Below are positions 10,281 through 19,977 of a DNA stretch of 26,037 nucleotides, one piece after another. The stretch comes from Plantago elongata. Lineage: Eukaryota; Streptophyta; Magnoliopsida; Lamiales; Plantaginaceae. The stretch covers positions 1-26,037 of the forward strand of contig JAYMSP010002139.1 in NCBI GenBank assembly GCA_036897095.1. Reading direction: 5' to 3'. The notes below the pieces were generated by a model. That model was given only the letters and a program-made list of their open reading frames with translations. It searched no databases and was not told the origin of the DNA. The translations under genes and the position numbers were made by a program. Each line of letters starts with the position of its first letter. Position 1 is the stretch's first letter.

Positions 10281-11206
10281 TACTGAATGTGGACATCAAT
10301 AGTTGTGGTACAAGAGTGGAGTGTGTGCCAAATAAAGTGGCTATTAAGTTTGAATAATGCGACAAGGTGTGTGCACAGTTGCACATGGTGGTTCAGTCTC
10401 CATTACAAGTTTCACAGAGCATGGTTGGGGCCTGGGAGTCTCGTCTAGTGGGCTACCACATGCCATAAAAGTTCCAACTCACTGTGTTGGGACATGGGAT
10501 ATGGGCAATCATCTACTTAATGGCTTTGTCTTCTTCTGCACTTTCTTCATGTTTCTAGTGATGTCTGCACTGGAAAGCCAATACCTATGAATTATTGGTC
10601 ACTCGATGCTAGCATTTGATTCCTTGTAAATCTGGGTTATCATAAATCACAATCCTATTTTGTCAATTATGGATTATTATGTGTCAATAGTGTGATTTTG
10701 ACAAAAAAAACATCCACATTTCTTAGGAGTGGTGTTGGAAGTAATCTCATCGAATCGACTCACTTAGGGACTAATTAAAGTAGAATTTAAGTGGTCTTTT
10801 TTAATTGAAATTGAATTTTTTGTGTACAAAATATTCTATTTGAATGGGAAAATGGCCGCTCTAGCAGTATGACAAACAGGGACTTTAACAACTCAAGCCA
10901 AATTAAATAAATTAGATACTCGACTCGATCTTTTAAACAAAACTTGCGAATCTAGAAAAAGCTTCTATGAGATTTGGTTAAGCTAGTACAAAATCTTGTT
11001 AGATTAACTAAGGTATGTTAGAATAATAGAGAGAAAATAATGAATAGTTAATGGTAGAGAAAACAATCAAAGTTACAATTACCAATATTAGAAGCTGATT
11101 TTTTATAAATCAATATTAATTTATAAAACCTTTTACAAATTTTTGCTAACAAAATCATCAATTAATTCATACATTTTTTATAAAATAATAGTACATGCTT
11201 ATGTAC
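10281..11206. other. Intergenic, no recognised gene
   Basis: The plus-strand frame at 10357-10590 has moderate GC but no recognised motif and is probably chance. The remainder is AT-rich, with no clear repeats or transposon ends. Confidence 0.4.
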
Positions 11207-11209
11207 TAA

Positions 11210-12004
11210 GGTCACCTCCAATGTCCGTTTGATAAAACTCCATCAAATGGCCCAACCAAACCCCAACCGCGTTTGATAGCTTGTTTACGTAACTTTTTTA
11301 TTTTATTTTATTTGGTTCTATTTTATTTTCTTGGCAGTTTATAATGTATTTAATTGCTTTGTTTTGTTTTTCTTCTCTTTCATCTATTTGACATTTTATT
11401 GTCGTTTTGCGATTGAAATATTTTATTTATTTTTTATCTCAAGTATTGTATTCTTTTTTTATTATTTTAGCATTGCATCGTTATTCTAGAACATTATAAT
11501 TTTAATATTATATTATTTTAATTAATTAATGAAATAAAAAAATAAGAAGTTCAAATTATTTGGTTTTAAAAAGATAAAATAGTAGTATAGTTTAAAAAAG
11601 AAATGGAAAAAGAAAATGAAAAAGTGAATATGATAGAGTTTGAAGGTTGGAGATGGAGAATTTGATACTTCCTCCGTTACAATAAAAACTTCATACCTAT
11701 TTACTTTTTTTCAAATTAAGGTAAATTAATATTTTAATAATTTATGTGAGGTATTATATTGGTAAAGTTGTAAGTGGATAATAAAGTAAGAGAGATATTG
11801 AATACAAATATACAATGATGATGAAGTAGGAAAGTATAAAAGATTAGTTAGTGGAGAAAAAACTTTTTATTTATAGGTTAGTAAGTTTGTAATGAAACGC
11901 AAAAAAAATAAAGTTATGAAGCTTTAAAAAGATCAGAGGGAGTAGTTTATTGTTAGTGAATGTTGATGTGACAGTTTGATAGAGTATGAGGGTTGTAGAT
12001 GATC
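11210..12004. mobile_element. Tourist-like (PIF/Harbinger) MITE with nested Stowaway
   Basis: Left end GGTCACCTCCAATG matches the inverted right end GATCATCTACAACC. Both sides carry a TAA target trinucleotide (11207-11209 and 12005-12007). Inner TTTGATA / TATCAAAC phrases are also inverted near the two ends. Removing the internal Stowaway leaves about 517 bp, with no coding capacity. The terminus resembles, but is not identical to, that of the Harbinger copies at the window edges. Confidence 0.8.
11667..11942. mobile_element. Stowaway (Tc1/mariner-type) MITE
   Basis: 276 bp with the diagnostic Stowaway ends: CTTCCTCCGTTAC on the left and CAGAGGGAG on the right (inverse CTCCCTCTG). It is flanked by TA dinucleotides at 11665-11666 and 11943-11944. 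Sub-terminal ACTTCATA on the left pairs with AGCTTCATAA on the inverted right arm. Non-coding. It lies wholly inside the Tourist-like element and is therefore the younger insertion. Confidence 0.92.
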
Positions 12005-12058
12005 TAATCATGTAAGAATAATTGAATGAACCACGGTTCTTTTCTTTCATTCCACTAG

Positions 12059-13090
12059 TTCATTTGTTTATCTTTTCATCTTTCTCTTTAAATTTGATTT
12101 TGTCCAATTTAAAACGTATATATCTTAAAATTAAAAATATGATTAAAATAAATAAAAATTACCAATAACTATATATTTTCGAGATATATAAATAGAAACC
12201 ACTCTTAACTATGTTTGAATTATTTTCCGAGATCTATAAAAATCACTAACGACTTTATTTGAATTTTAATAAATTGTAAAACAAGTTTTAAATACAATTT
12301 TATTATATTGGGCCAATAATTAAACTAGAAACATGATACGATAATTAGATTGGGTAACCGGGCTGGACAACAGACACATATACCGGGTAATAGGTACAGT
12401 TGTCGGACATTGCTTACGTATACCGGACATCAAACAAGGGTACCGTACATTAGATATGGGTGACGAACATCAAGTACGGATACCAGAGAATGGGTACGGT
12501 TACTGGGCATTGCTTATAGATACCGAACATCAAATACGGGTGACGGACATCGGATACGAATACCAGGCATCGAACACGAGTATCGAGCATTGGATTCGAA
12601 TTTCGGAACTTGACATCGGACACATATACCGGCCAATGATTACGGTTATCGGGCATTGCATACGGATACCGGACATCAAACACGGGTACCATGCATCAAA
12701 GACGGGTGACGAACATCGGACACGGAGAACGGGCATCAAATACGTATATCAAACATTGAACACGAGTATTGAGCATTGAATTCGGGTACCGAATATTTTT
12801 AATATAAATGATTATTTTTACATATTCAAGATATTTATAAGAGTGTCTAAAAATTAAAATTAGTACATTGTATTTTTAAAATTGTTTTATAATTTATTAA
12901 GATACAAAAAGTTGTTAGTGATTTTTTACATAGCAAAAAAATAATTCAAACATAGTTGAGAGTGATTTATATTTATAAATATCGAAAATAAAAAAGTGTT
13001 CGTGATATTTATTTATTTTTCAAGTAATAAACATTTTAAAATGGACAAAATTAAAATTTTAAAAGTAAAAAAATGAATGAAAACGTGATA
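12059..13090. mobile_element. Foldback-type unit: ~240-bp inverted arms around a minisatellite
   Basis: The left arm (about 12059-12305) is the reverse complement of the right arm (about 12862-13090). The clearest pair is 12200-12223 against 12941-12964, identical but for one base over 24. Other pairs are 12102-12116 with 13030-13045 and the TTAGTGATTTTT phrase in both arms. By eye the core arms agree at roughly three positions in four or better. Between them lies the 20-bp minisatellite. No coding capacity is seen. The arm length fits a foldback or Mutator-like non-autonomous element, but exact ends and target duplications could not be fixed. A weak 8-bp candidate, AAGAATAA, occurs near 12013 and 13109. 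Confidence 0.65.
12381..12786. repeat. 20-bp minisatellite, 20 units, with higher-order pattern
   Basis: Units are close to TACCGGACATCAAATACGGG. Nineteen are exactly 20 bp and one (12601-12626) is 26 bp. Units of the same variant recur in the same order: the first five (from 12381), seven from 12481 and eight from 12627 follow a shared sequence of types (…AATGGGTACGGT, GCATTGCTTACGGA, CATCAAACACGGG, TGACG-starting, GAACACGAG, GCATTGAATTCG). This implies block duplication of multi-unit segments. The array is clearly GC-richer than its AT-rich flanks. The unit has few stop triplets, so long frames appear on both strands; they are artefacts. Confidence 0.95.
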
Positions 13091-13199
13091 TGTGTCAATA
13101 AAAAGGAGAAAGAATAAAGGTATTTATTGCATTTTAAGGGATCTAACATTAAAATTATAATGATATAATAAAGATGAAATAAAAATGTAATTCAGTGAA

Positions 13200-13216
13200 T
13201 CAAATGGTACCATTTG
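13200..13216. repeat. Short perfect palindrome
   Basis: CAAATGGTACCATTTG reads the same on both strands. It lies about 650 bp upstream of the polygalacturonase start. No specific factor site is implied. Confidence 0.6.
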
Positions 13217-13439
13217 GTACTAAACCAATCACCATTTCTGACCTGAGATTAAAGAGGAAAATAAAGGGATTTAACTGAGTGAGGAATGTGCCACGGATAG
13301 CGACACAAGTGGAGACACATACTCTGACATCCGTCAACATATTACATCGGGCCTCTCGTACAATTCGTTATTCCTCAGCCCAATTAAAAAAGAAAAAAGA
13401 AAAAAGAAAAAAGAAAGTCCATAACATCTCCTAATAAAA

Positions 13440-13855
13440 TCTACCTATATTTCCTTCCCAGTCATCTTCTCCATCTCTCTTTTGTTCTTGCTATTTCTCT
13501 CTCACTCTACTTGAGAGAAGACAATCACTTGCAGACAAAGCAACGTCTCTCATTCTCTACTTCAGGTAGCTTTATTAGAGTGAGTTCTTTTGTTTCCTTC
13601 TGTGTGTTCTTATCAATCCCACTGCCAATAAGCTTTCTAAAACTTTTATCTTTTCCCATTTCATTTGTTTTTGCAGATTTGTTTCTTATAATCATTCAAG
13701 AAGAAGAAGATCTTACTTTGTACTTTCCTCCTTTGATCATCTCCATTTCTTCTCTCCTTGATCACACCAAAACCCACCTGAATCATATCCAAAAACAAGC
13801 AGGCACCATTTCGTAGCTATCTGCCTGTTCTCATTATCTACTTCACCACGTTAAA
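13440..13855 (+). promoter_or_regulatory. Polygalacturonase 5' leader with probable UTR intron
   Basis: CT-rich leader (TCTCTCTCACTC-type sequence near 13490-13510). A plausible intron at 13566-13676 has donor CAG|GTAGCT and acceptor TTTTTGCAG. After removing it, no ATG occurs before 13856, which supports that start codon. The intron contains a T-rich tract before the acceptor. Leader introns often raise plant gene expression, but that is inference here. Confidence 0.55.
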
Positions 13856-16853
13856 ATGCATCACTCAGAACATTCCATTCTGCTAGTTTCGATTACATTA
13901 CTAGCTTTGATCAATTACAGGAATGCCGAATTGGCGACTTGCTCGGGCATTGTCCCGATGAGTTACCGGAACGATAAGATATCGATAACGGATTTTGGAG
14001 GAGTCGGTGACGGAGTGAAGCTGAACACAAAAGCGTTCCAGGAAGCGATATTTAGAATCCAGCATCTGAGGAGAAGAGGTGGTACTTTACTCTACATTCC
14101 TGCTGGAGTTTATTTGACTGGACCTTTTAATCTCACTAGCCGCATGACTCTTTATTTGGCTCGAGGTGCTGTGATCAAGGCAACTCAGGTATTGAGTTCA
14201 AATCTTAAGACTCAAATGTGTTACTATTCTACATTGTTTTCCTTAGTAGATAATGAATGTATAAGGCTCCAATTAACTACTCTTAAGGAGTACAGGTTAG
14301 GCCAGAAACTTAAATTTAATCTGACCTACACTATTAAATTTGAGCTTTAAACACTATTAAGATTCTAAGTTTACCCTCAAAAAACACTATTCGTTCAGCT
14401 TTATTCCAAGTCTCGATCTCTACTAGCTCGAGATATGTATACTGGGGGCCCATAATTAAAGCTCATTGGGCCAAATTGGTAGTGGGGGGTGGGGGACTAC
14501 ATGCATGTGATTGCGAAAGTATAAAGATTCACAGCAGATATGGTTAGCCGACTAGTACTGGAAACCAACATAATTCTTCTACCTATTTAGTACTTGGTGA
14601 AAATGAAGTGTCTGCATTATTGATGTAGTATGGACAATGTAGGGTAATTTCTTGCTGAATTCATACCGCTAGAACTTAGGAATATGTCAGGATTAGCAGC
14701 TAGAATAGTTGAAAAACTCACCAAGTAATGGAACACAAGTAGGGGAAGAAATACCTTCACAACTTACTGGATATCTTTTACACTGAGGACCAAATTATAG
14801 TGGTAGCAGGCATGTTAAAGAGTCTGAAAGTACAGAACTGAAACTCACTAAGTATATGGATTTTTTAAAATTGAACCTTTACACCCTATTCTCAATGCTT
14901 TAGGATACTGCGAATTGGCCCTTAATACCTCCCTTGCCTTCTTATGGAAGAGGAAGAGAGAGACCTGGTGGAAGATATATGAGCTTCATCCATGGAGATG
15001 GTCTACATGATGTGGTAATTACAGGTAACCATGCATGACATATCATGGGCGTATAATATTGAGGCACTATGTGCAGGCAAATCTGAGAAAATCACTTTGA
15101 CAATATTTAATATTGAGGCACTATGCTCAATACTGATACTTGAAGGACAGAAGAAAATAATTCACTAGTACTACAAGAAAACCTTACTTGACCGTTTTTC
15201 TCATTTGATGCACTCGCCTTTTTGCTAGGTGAAAATGGAACAATTGACGGGCAAGGTGATGTATGGTGGAACATGTGGAGGCAACGAACTCTTCAGTTTA
15301 CTAGACCCAGCCTTGTTGAGCTTATGAACTCCAGAGGTGTGATAATTTCAAATGTCATTTTCAAGAACTCGCCCTTTTGGAACATACACCCGGTTTATTG
15401 CAGGTACTGACTTAATATGCCAGTTAGTCAACTTTACGGTCAACTGCTGTCCAGTGTTCATTCTTAGTATCTAGAATATTTTGTATTACAAATGAAGAAC
15501 TTTGACCGAGAATCGAACAGACGTGCTAACTATATTTTCTAGGGTATAATATGAGGAAATCTACACTAAGTTTTCCCGAGTTACTATGCTAGTAAATACT
15601 CCTATAGTGCTTCTCTATTTGCCTATAATTTCCATTCCTCTAAAATGCACAGTAAGACCTTTGTCTAAAGTATGTTTACTCTTTGCAGAAACGTGGTAGT
15701 TCGTTATGTCACCATATTGGCTCCAGCTGACTCTCCTAACACTGATGGAATTGATCCAGGTATGCTTTGGAGGTGGAACTTTTTTGAACTTGAGAATGAG
15801 AAATATAGAAGTATTTTTACTCCTGATGATATCTTGAAAGTAGGTCAGCTGATACTAATGCTATGCTGGTCAGGTTTTGAGATAGGATAGGACTTGCATA
15901 TTAAAATTTTAAAATCATAAAACGCTCAAAATTACCTTCAGAAGCGACACATTCTGGGGTTTCTAAGATCTCCTCCATGTTTTTACAAATTAAGATAACA
16001 TTGTGGATTTGTGGTCTAGCCTATGGAATAGTGCTTCAGGTATAGAACCTGATAGGAAACAACAATGAGTTGTTTTCATAATTCCTCAATCAGAAGGAGA
16101 GACTAAAGTCTTTTTACTACATGACTATGCTTTCACTAGACAGGCTGATAGATTACGGTGGCTGCTTGATGTTTTATAGCTTACATATCCTTATTCTTCT
16201 CTGAAACAGACTCTAGCTCAAATATATGCATAGAGGATTCCTACATATCAACAGGGGACGACCTAGTAGCCATAAAGAGTGGATGGGATGAGTATGGAAT
16301 AGCATATGGTCGGCCTAGTCACGGTATTACCATCAGACGCATATCCGGTTCATCCCCATTTGCTGGAATCGCAATTGGGAGTGAAACATCTGGCGGTGTT
16401 CAAGATATTTTAGCTGAGCACATAAATCTATACAACATGGGAATAGGCATCCATCTCAAGACTAACATAGGCAGGGGAGGGATAATCAGAAACATAACCA
16501 TATCAAATGTGTATATGGAGAATGCAAGAAAGGGAATAAAAATCTCAGGTGATGTCGGAGACCACCCTGATGAACACTACAATCCAAATGCTCTACCGAT
16601 CCTTAAGCAGGTCACAATTAAGGATGTATGGGGTGTAAAAGTTCAACAGCCTGGTTTGATCCGTGGTATAAAGAACGCACCATTTACTGGAATTTGTCTT
16701 TCCAATATCAATCTCCATGGCAACCCAGGCGCCAATAGTTTGCCATGGCAGTGCTCTCAGGTTAGTGGAGCAGCCGTTCAAGTTAGCCCATGGCCATGTT
16801 ATGAACTGACAAGCCGACAGCAAACTGGCACATGCTTATCTACTTTCTTCTGA
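13856..16853 (+). CDS. Polygalacturonase-like glycoside hydrolase family 28 protein
   Basis: Secreted, right-handed beta-helix enzyme expected to hydrolyse homogalacturonan in the cell wall. Exons are 13856-14188, 14904-15024, 15229-15403, 15689-15759 and 16210-16853. All have GT/AG borders and consistent phase, giving 447 residues. Residues 1-25 form a signal peptide (hydrophobic HSILLVSITLLALI). Then come ITDFGGVGDG (about 42), the beta-helix repeats, NTDGID (227-232), TGDDLVAIKSGWDEYG (248-263), SHG (270-272), SGGVQD and HLKTNIGRGG (315-324). Candidate catalytic acids are D229, D250 and D251. The GRPSxxI, GDVGDHPDEHYNP and NALP phrases place it in the plant 'probable polygalacturonase / pectin lyase-like' clade rather than with ripening PGs. 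That clade departs from the textbook GHG and RIK motifs. Activity is plausible but unproven for many members. Confidence 0.93.
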
Positions 16854-17223
16854 GTATTGTGTAGTGTTTTGTATTCTATCAATTAAGTTCTACTATTGTG
16901 CCAAGTATTATCTCTGTGAGAATGAAGGAAAATCACTTTTCGTCATGTGCTGCTATGAAATCTAGAAAGTACTATCATTCTTATCCATCATGATCAACTA
17001 AATACATAAAACCATAAGCATCTTCAGACTCAAAAGTTTCAAAACCATATTACAGCATAACAGATTGTTGTTTCTATACATACAGTAGTACATGATAGTA
17101 GTAGTATGTTATAGGCATCACAAACCAGAAACAAAACAAACAACTCACTAGTAGTAGTACAGTACAAGATCATAAGCTGAGCATAAGCATACCGAATTCA
17201 GTGAACCGTCGTTTTGCTCAATT
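16854..17223. other. Convergent 3' UTR region between two genes
   Basis: 370 bp between the stop codons of the polygalacturonase (+) and the small secreted-protein gene (-). A/T-rich with possible polyadenylation signals on both strands. Overlapping 3' ends are possible. Confidence 0.5.
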
Positions 17224-17703
17224 TCAAGGATGAACTAGCTTTCTGATCCTCTTCAACGAATTGAGCTTCTCATCCCTACCAAACCGATTCCTGAACACAA
17301 ATCGCTTAATCTGATCACTCTCAGCCTCATCATCACTATCCTCGCCGTGATGGCGGTGAAGCCTCACCCAGTGATGCTTTCCGCCATGGACAACTTCCGG
17401 CATCTCGAGATCAGTGGTTTTTTTAGGGGAAACTAGCATATCGTTGCCGTATGAGATTTCAACATGTTGCTTTGATAGAAGCTGTGGTTCGAATCGGTGG
17501 AAACTGGATCTGTCCTTGAAGCGGCGATTGATCGGGATGAAAGAGACGGTCAAGTCGGCTGCAGAGTTGACCCGGTGGTTGGGGAGGTGAAAAGTGGTGG
17601 TGGTGGCTTTGGAGTTGTCGTTTTCGGGATGATGGCGAGCTGAAGAGAAGGTGAATAGGTAGCTGAAGAAGAGAAGTGCGGCTATTGCAGCGAGTTTCGC
17701 CAT
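17224..17703 (-). CDS. Small secreted protein of unknown function
   Basis: 159 residues if translation starts at 17703. The frame also opens at 17793, but the 30 extra residues would place a basic segment before a clear signal peptide (KLAAIAALLFFSYLFTFSSA, ending about residue 22), so the inner ATG is preferred. The mature part has Thr-rich and His-rich segments (GGKHHWVRLHRHHGED), an acidic stretch (EDSDDEAESD), then a basic C-terminus with KRFVFRNRFGRDEKL and the end RIRKLVHP. It has no cysteine. I do not recognise the family. A signal peptide plus a variable middle and a basic, possibly processed tail would fit a plant peptide-hormone precursor, but that is inference only. It lies tail to tail with the polygalacturonase. 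Confidence 0.75.
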   Translation of the reverse strand: MAKLAAIAALLFFSYLFTFSSARHHPENDNSKATTTTFHLPNHRVNSAADLTVSFIPINRRFKDRSSFHRFEPQLLSKQHVEISYGNDMLVSPKKTTDLEMPEVVHGGKHHWVRLHRHHGEDSDDEAESDQIKRFVFRNRFGRDEKLNSLKRIRKLVHP

Positions 17704-18006
17704 GGTTGGATTTTCTGCGAGTGATTCTGTGCGAGCAAGTTGAAGTTTGAACCGTGGGAATGTGGAAATGTGGCGTTTGAGTCGACCGATCATATGGCCC
17801 AGTGTGTTAAGGAATTGACTTAAACAACCTCAAATTTCTTTTATTTGTGCGATTTTCTCCCCTATATTTGGAGACTGGAGTCGTGCAATTTGCCCTTCGG
17901 CGTAGGTGATGGGCCGAGCAGGGTGTGGGTACTGTGGGACGACAAAAATGGTACATAAGTTATATATGTTTATTTGTGAAAATTGTGAATTCTTGAGATC
18001 AATTAC
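17704..18006. other. Upstream region of the small secreted-protein gene
   Basis: Contains the probable leader and promoter on the minus strand. A TATATA-rich spot near 17960 is a weak TATA candidate. No other gene. Confidence 0.35.
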
Positions 18007-18009
18007 TAC

Positions 18010-18149
18010 GGGCTGATTGGGCTGGCATTTAAATGCCTCCATTTGACTCGATGAACAGTAATTTGTTCTAAAATACACTTCAAATACCTCCATTTTAATT
18101 TCATTCCAAATCACCAAAATCACCATTCAATGTTATGTCAATCAGCCCC
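18010..18149. mobile_element. Short Tourist-like MITE (GGGCTGATTG ends)
   Basis: 140 bp, left end GGGCTGATTGG and inverted right end GGGGCTGATTGAC. The flanking trinucleotide is TAC at 18007-18009 and 18150-18152. TAC is not the usual TWA target, so the exact edge may be off by a base. Sub-terminal GCATTTAAATGCC is a near-palindrome. It shares its ends with the MITE at 18436-18688, has no coding content, and resembles classic Tourist ends of the GGGGTTGTTTGG type. Confidence 0.7.
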
Positions 18150-18435
18150 TACATCAAAGATACGGTGCTAGTTATTATGAGGTTTTTAAAATTTTGATAT
18201 TGGCCAAAATAATAATCATGCATGTAATTTAGGTCAAAGTTAAATTTCTAACGGATCAAAATTAAATATGAATAAATAAAACTGATAATTCTTTTTAAAG
18301 TTACTAGTAAAGATTTTCGCTTAAACTTTTATATGCTAAATGAACAAGTGCGTCATATCAGAATTAGCTTACAAAATATAAACATAATTTGAGGTTGAAT
18401 TTGTAATTATTATAATTTTATAATATAGAGGCTAA

Positions 18436-18688
18436 GGGGCTGATTGACATGTGACTTAAATGTCCCGATTTAAATGTCTGAATAGTGATCAGAATTGTAG
18501 TGGGATTGTTAAAATTGTGTTTCGTATAAAATTGTAATTGAATACGGTATTATAGGTTTGTTATATAGGTAGAGAAAAATATTGCTACTGTAGAGGCATT
18601 TCGATCTTCGGCATTTAAATATCATAACAAACACAAAATCACCGAGTAGCATCCAAACGGGCATTTGAATGCTACCCCAATCAGCTCC
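18436..18688. mobile_element. Tourist-like MITE, sister of the 18010 element
   Basis: 253 bp, left end GGGGCTGATTGAC, inverted right end GGAGCTGATTGGGG, flanked by TAA at 18433-18435 and 18689-18691. Sub-terminal motifs of the type ATTTAAATG and GCATTCAAATGCC recur at both ends. Non-coding. The 3-bp target and terminus indicate PIF/Harbinger. Confidence 0.85.
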
Positions 18689-18691
18689 TAA

Positions 18692-19156
18692 GTTATGTGA
18701 TTTCTTATAATAATTTAAACTTAGGTGAATATCAGGAATTCACTTAAAATTGAGAGATAAGTACAAAACCCAATGGGCTTAAAATAGCACTTTCACACTT
18801 CAGTTGGACTATGGGCTGGTTCCACCTTGTTAGGGTACTGATTCTGCCCAAGCTGATCAAAAATTCAAAATGGGGGCGGAGGAAGAAATTAAATTGTGCT
18901 AATGAAGATGTTAATTACATTAATACATAATAATTAAGTGGCGGAATTTAAATAAGAGTTTCAGGATAGTCAAACTAACAGGGTGTGAGACTGACCTGCA
19001 GTAGTCAGTACACGTGCATTTTGTCAAGTACCATCCATATAATTATGGGATAATTCATATTAAATTCTTGTCACTGAAAAAGTAAGAAAATACCTCTTGG
19101 CAATTTTTTAAAGTTAATTCAAGACTTATGTATCCTAATACTTGCGAAAATATTAT
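18692..19156. other. Spacer between MITEs
   Basis: No gene. One ACGTG core sequence (TACACGTGCA, about 19010) is present, without context to give it meaning. Confidence 0.35.
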
Positions 19157-19159
19157 TTA

Positions 19160-19625
19160 CTGCCCACAAAGGACCCGTCGTGCCACGACGCGTAAAGCGC
19201 TAAGCATGGCGTATGACAGCAGCCAATTGGTTGCTGCCACGTCCCCTCCTCATTTTTATTTTTTCGTTTTATTTGTTTTTTCGGTTTTCGGTTTTTATCC
19301 ATTTTCGAACGATAATATCTCAAAAAATACTTACTAAAAAAGCCTTAAAAAATCACCAACGAATACGTTTTTTCACGATCTACAAAATGAGATCAAATTT
19401 GATTTATTTTTAATTTTTTTATTATATATTGTAATATATTCCTCGTTTGTTTTATGCCATTAAATTTTAAAACGTCTTCAATAAAATGCAATTTCATTAA
19501 TTTTAACTTCTAAATAATTTTATGATATGAAAATTTTAAAAAAATGACGTGGCGACGACAACGCACCACCACTGAAGCAAAACCGATGATAATGCGCCGT
19601 CGATTCGTCACTATTGTGGATGATC
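19160..19625. mobile_element. Complete PIF/Harbinger MITE, same family as window-edge copies
   Basis: 466 bp with TTA on both sides (19157-19159 and 19626-19628). The inverted right end, GATCATCCACAATAGTGACG, matches the starts of the left-edge and right-edge elements. The left end CTGCCCACAAAGGACCCG is a diverged version. The reverse complement of 19400-19560 aligns well with 25850-26010 (shared TTTAGAAGTT, TTGCATTTTATTGAAGACG and GAATATATTACAA). No coding capacity, so it depended on transposase made elsewhere. Confidence 0.88.
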
Positions 19626-19628
19626 TTA

Positions 19629-19969
19629 TATTGCTCGACTCTTTAAGGACTTATGAAGCCAAGGTCTTGCGTTGATTGAACTTCAATGTTACAACGTCTC
19701 GGTGTCACTATATTCTCTCAAACAAGCACATTAAAATTTATCGGCCGACTATCTACTCTAATTTATGACAAAATCTTTAATGGTTCTATAACATTGTTTC
19801 ATATCTCCAATCAACATCAAGTTGTCAATGTGTAACCTAAACCATTAAATGGGCCTTTTGTTCCGAAGATTCATTGGCAAGATGTGCCTTTTCAACGTCC
19901 ACAGTCATCTCGAGGGGCATATTAAAGAACATCAACAAATTAAATTCATCAAGATAAATTACAAGAATA
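19629..19969. other. Unassigned intergenic stretch
   Basis: Moderate-GC sequence (for example around 19850-19915) that continues at 20669 beyond the hAT insertion. It looks more structured than the surrounding AT-rich DNA but gives no recognisable protein. It may be a decayed older repeat. Confidence 0.3.
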
Positions 19970-19977
19970 ATTTGACG

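Noticed and set aside
10108-10386. 92-codon minus-strand frame
   Set aside because: It reads through the three 65-bp repeats and gives a repetitive peptide with no known features.
12450-12779. Overlapping open frames on both strands (up to 107 codons)
   Set aside because: They run entirely through the 20-bp minisatellite, whose unit contains few stop triplets; open reading on both strands is a by-product.
12381-12786. CRISPR-like array
   Set aside because: Units are contiguous 20-mers without unique spacers, and the context is a plant nuclear genome.
13511-13816. 101-codon frame upstream of the polygalacturonase
   Set aside because: It lies in the 5' leader, lacks an ATG start and is split by the probable leader intron.
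17704-17793. Upstream ATG at 17793 as the start of the small secreted protein
   Set aside because: It would bury the signal peptide behind 30 mostly basic residues; the ATG at 17703 gives a normal secretory start.
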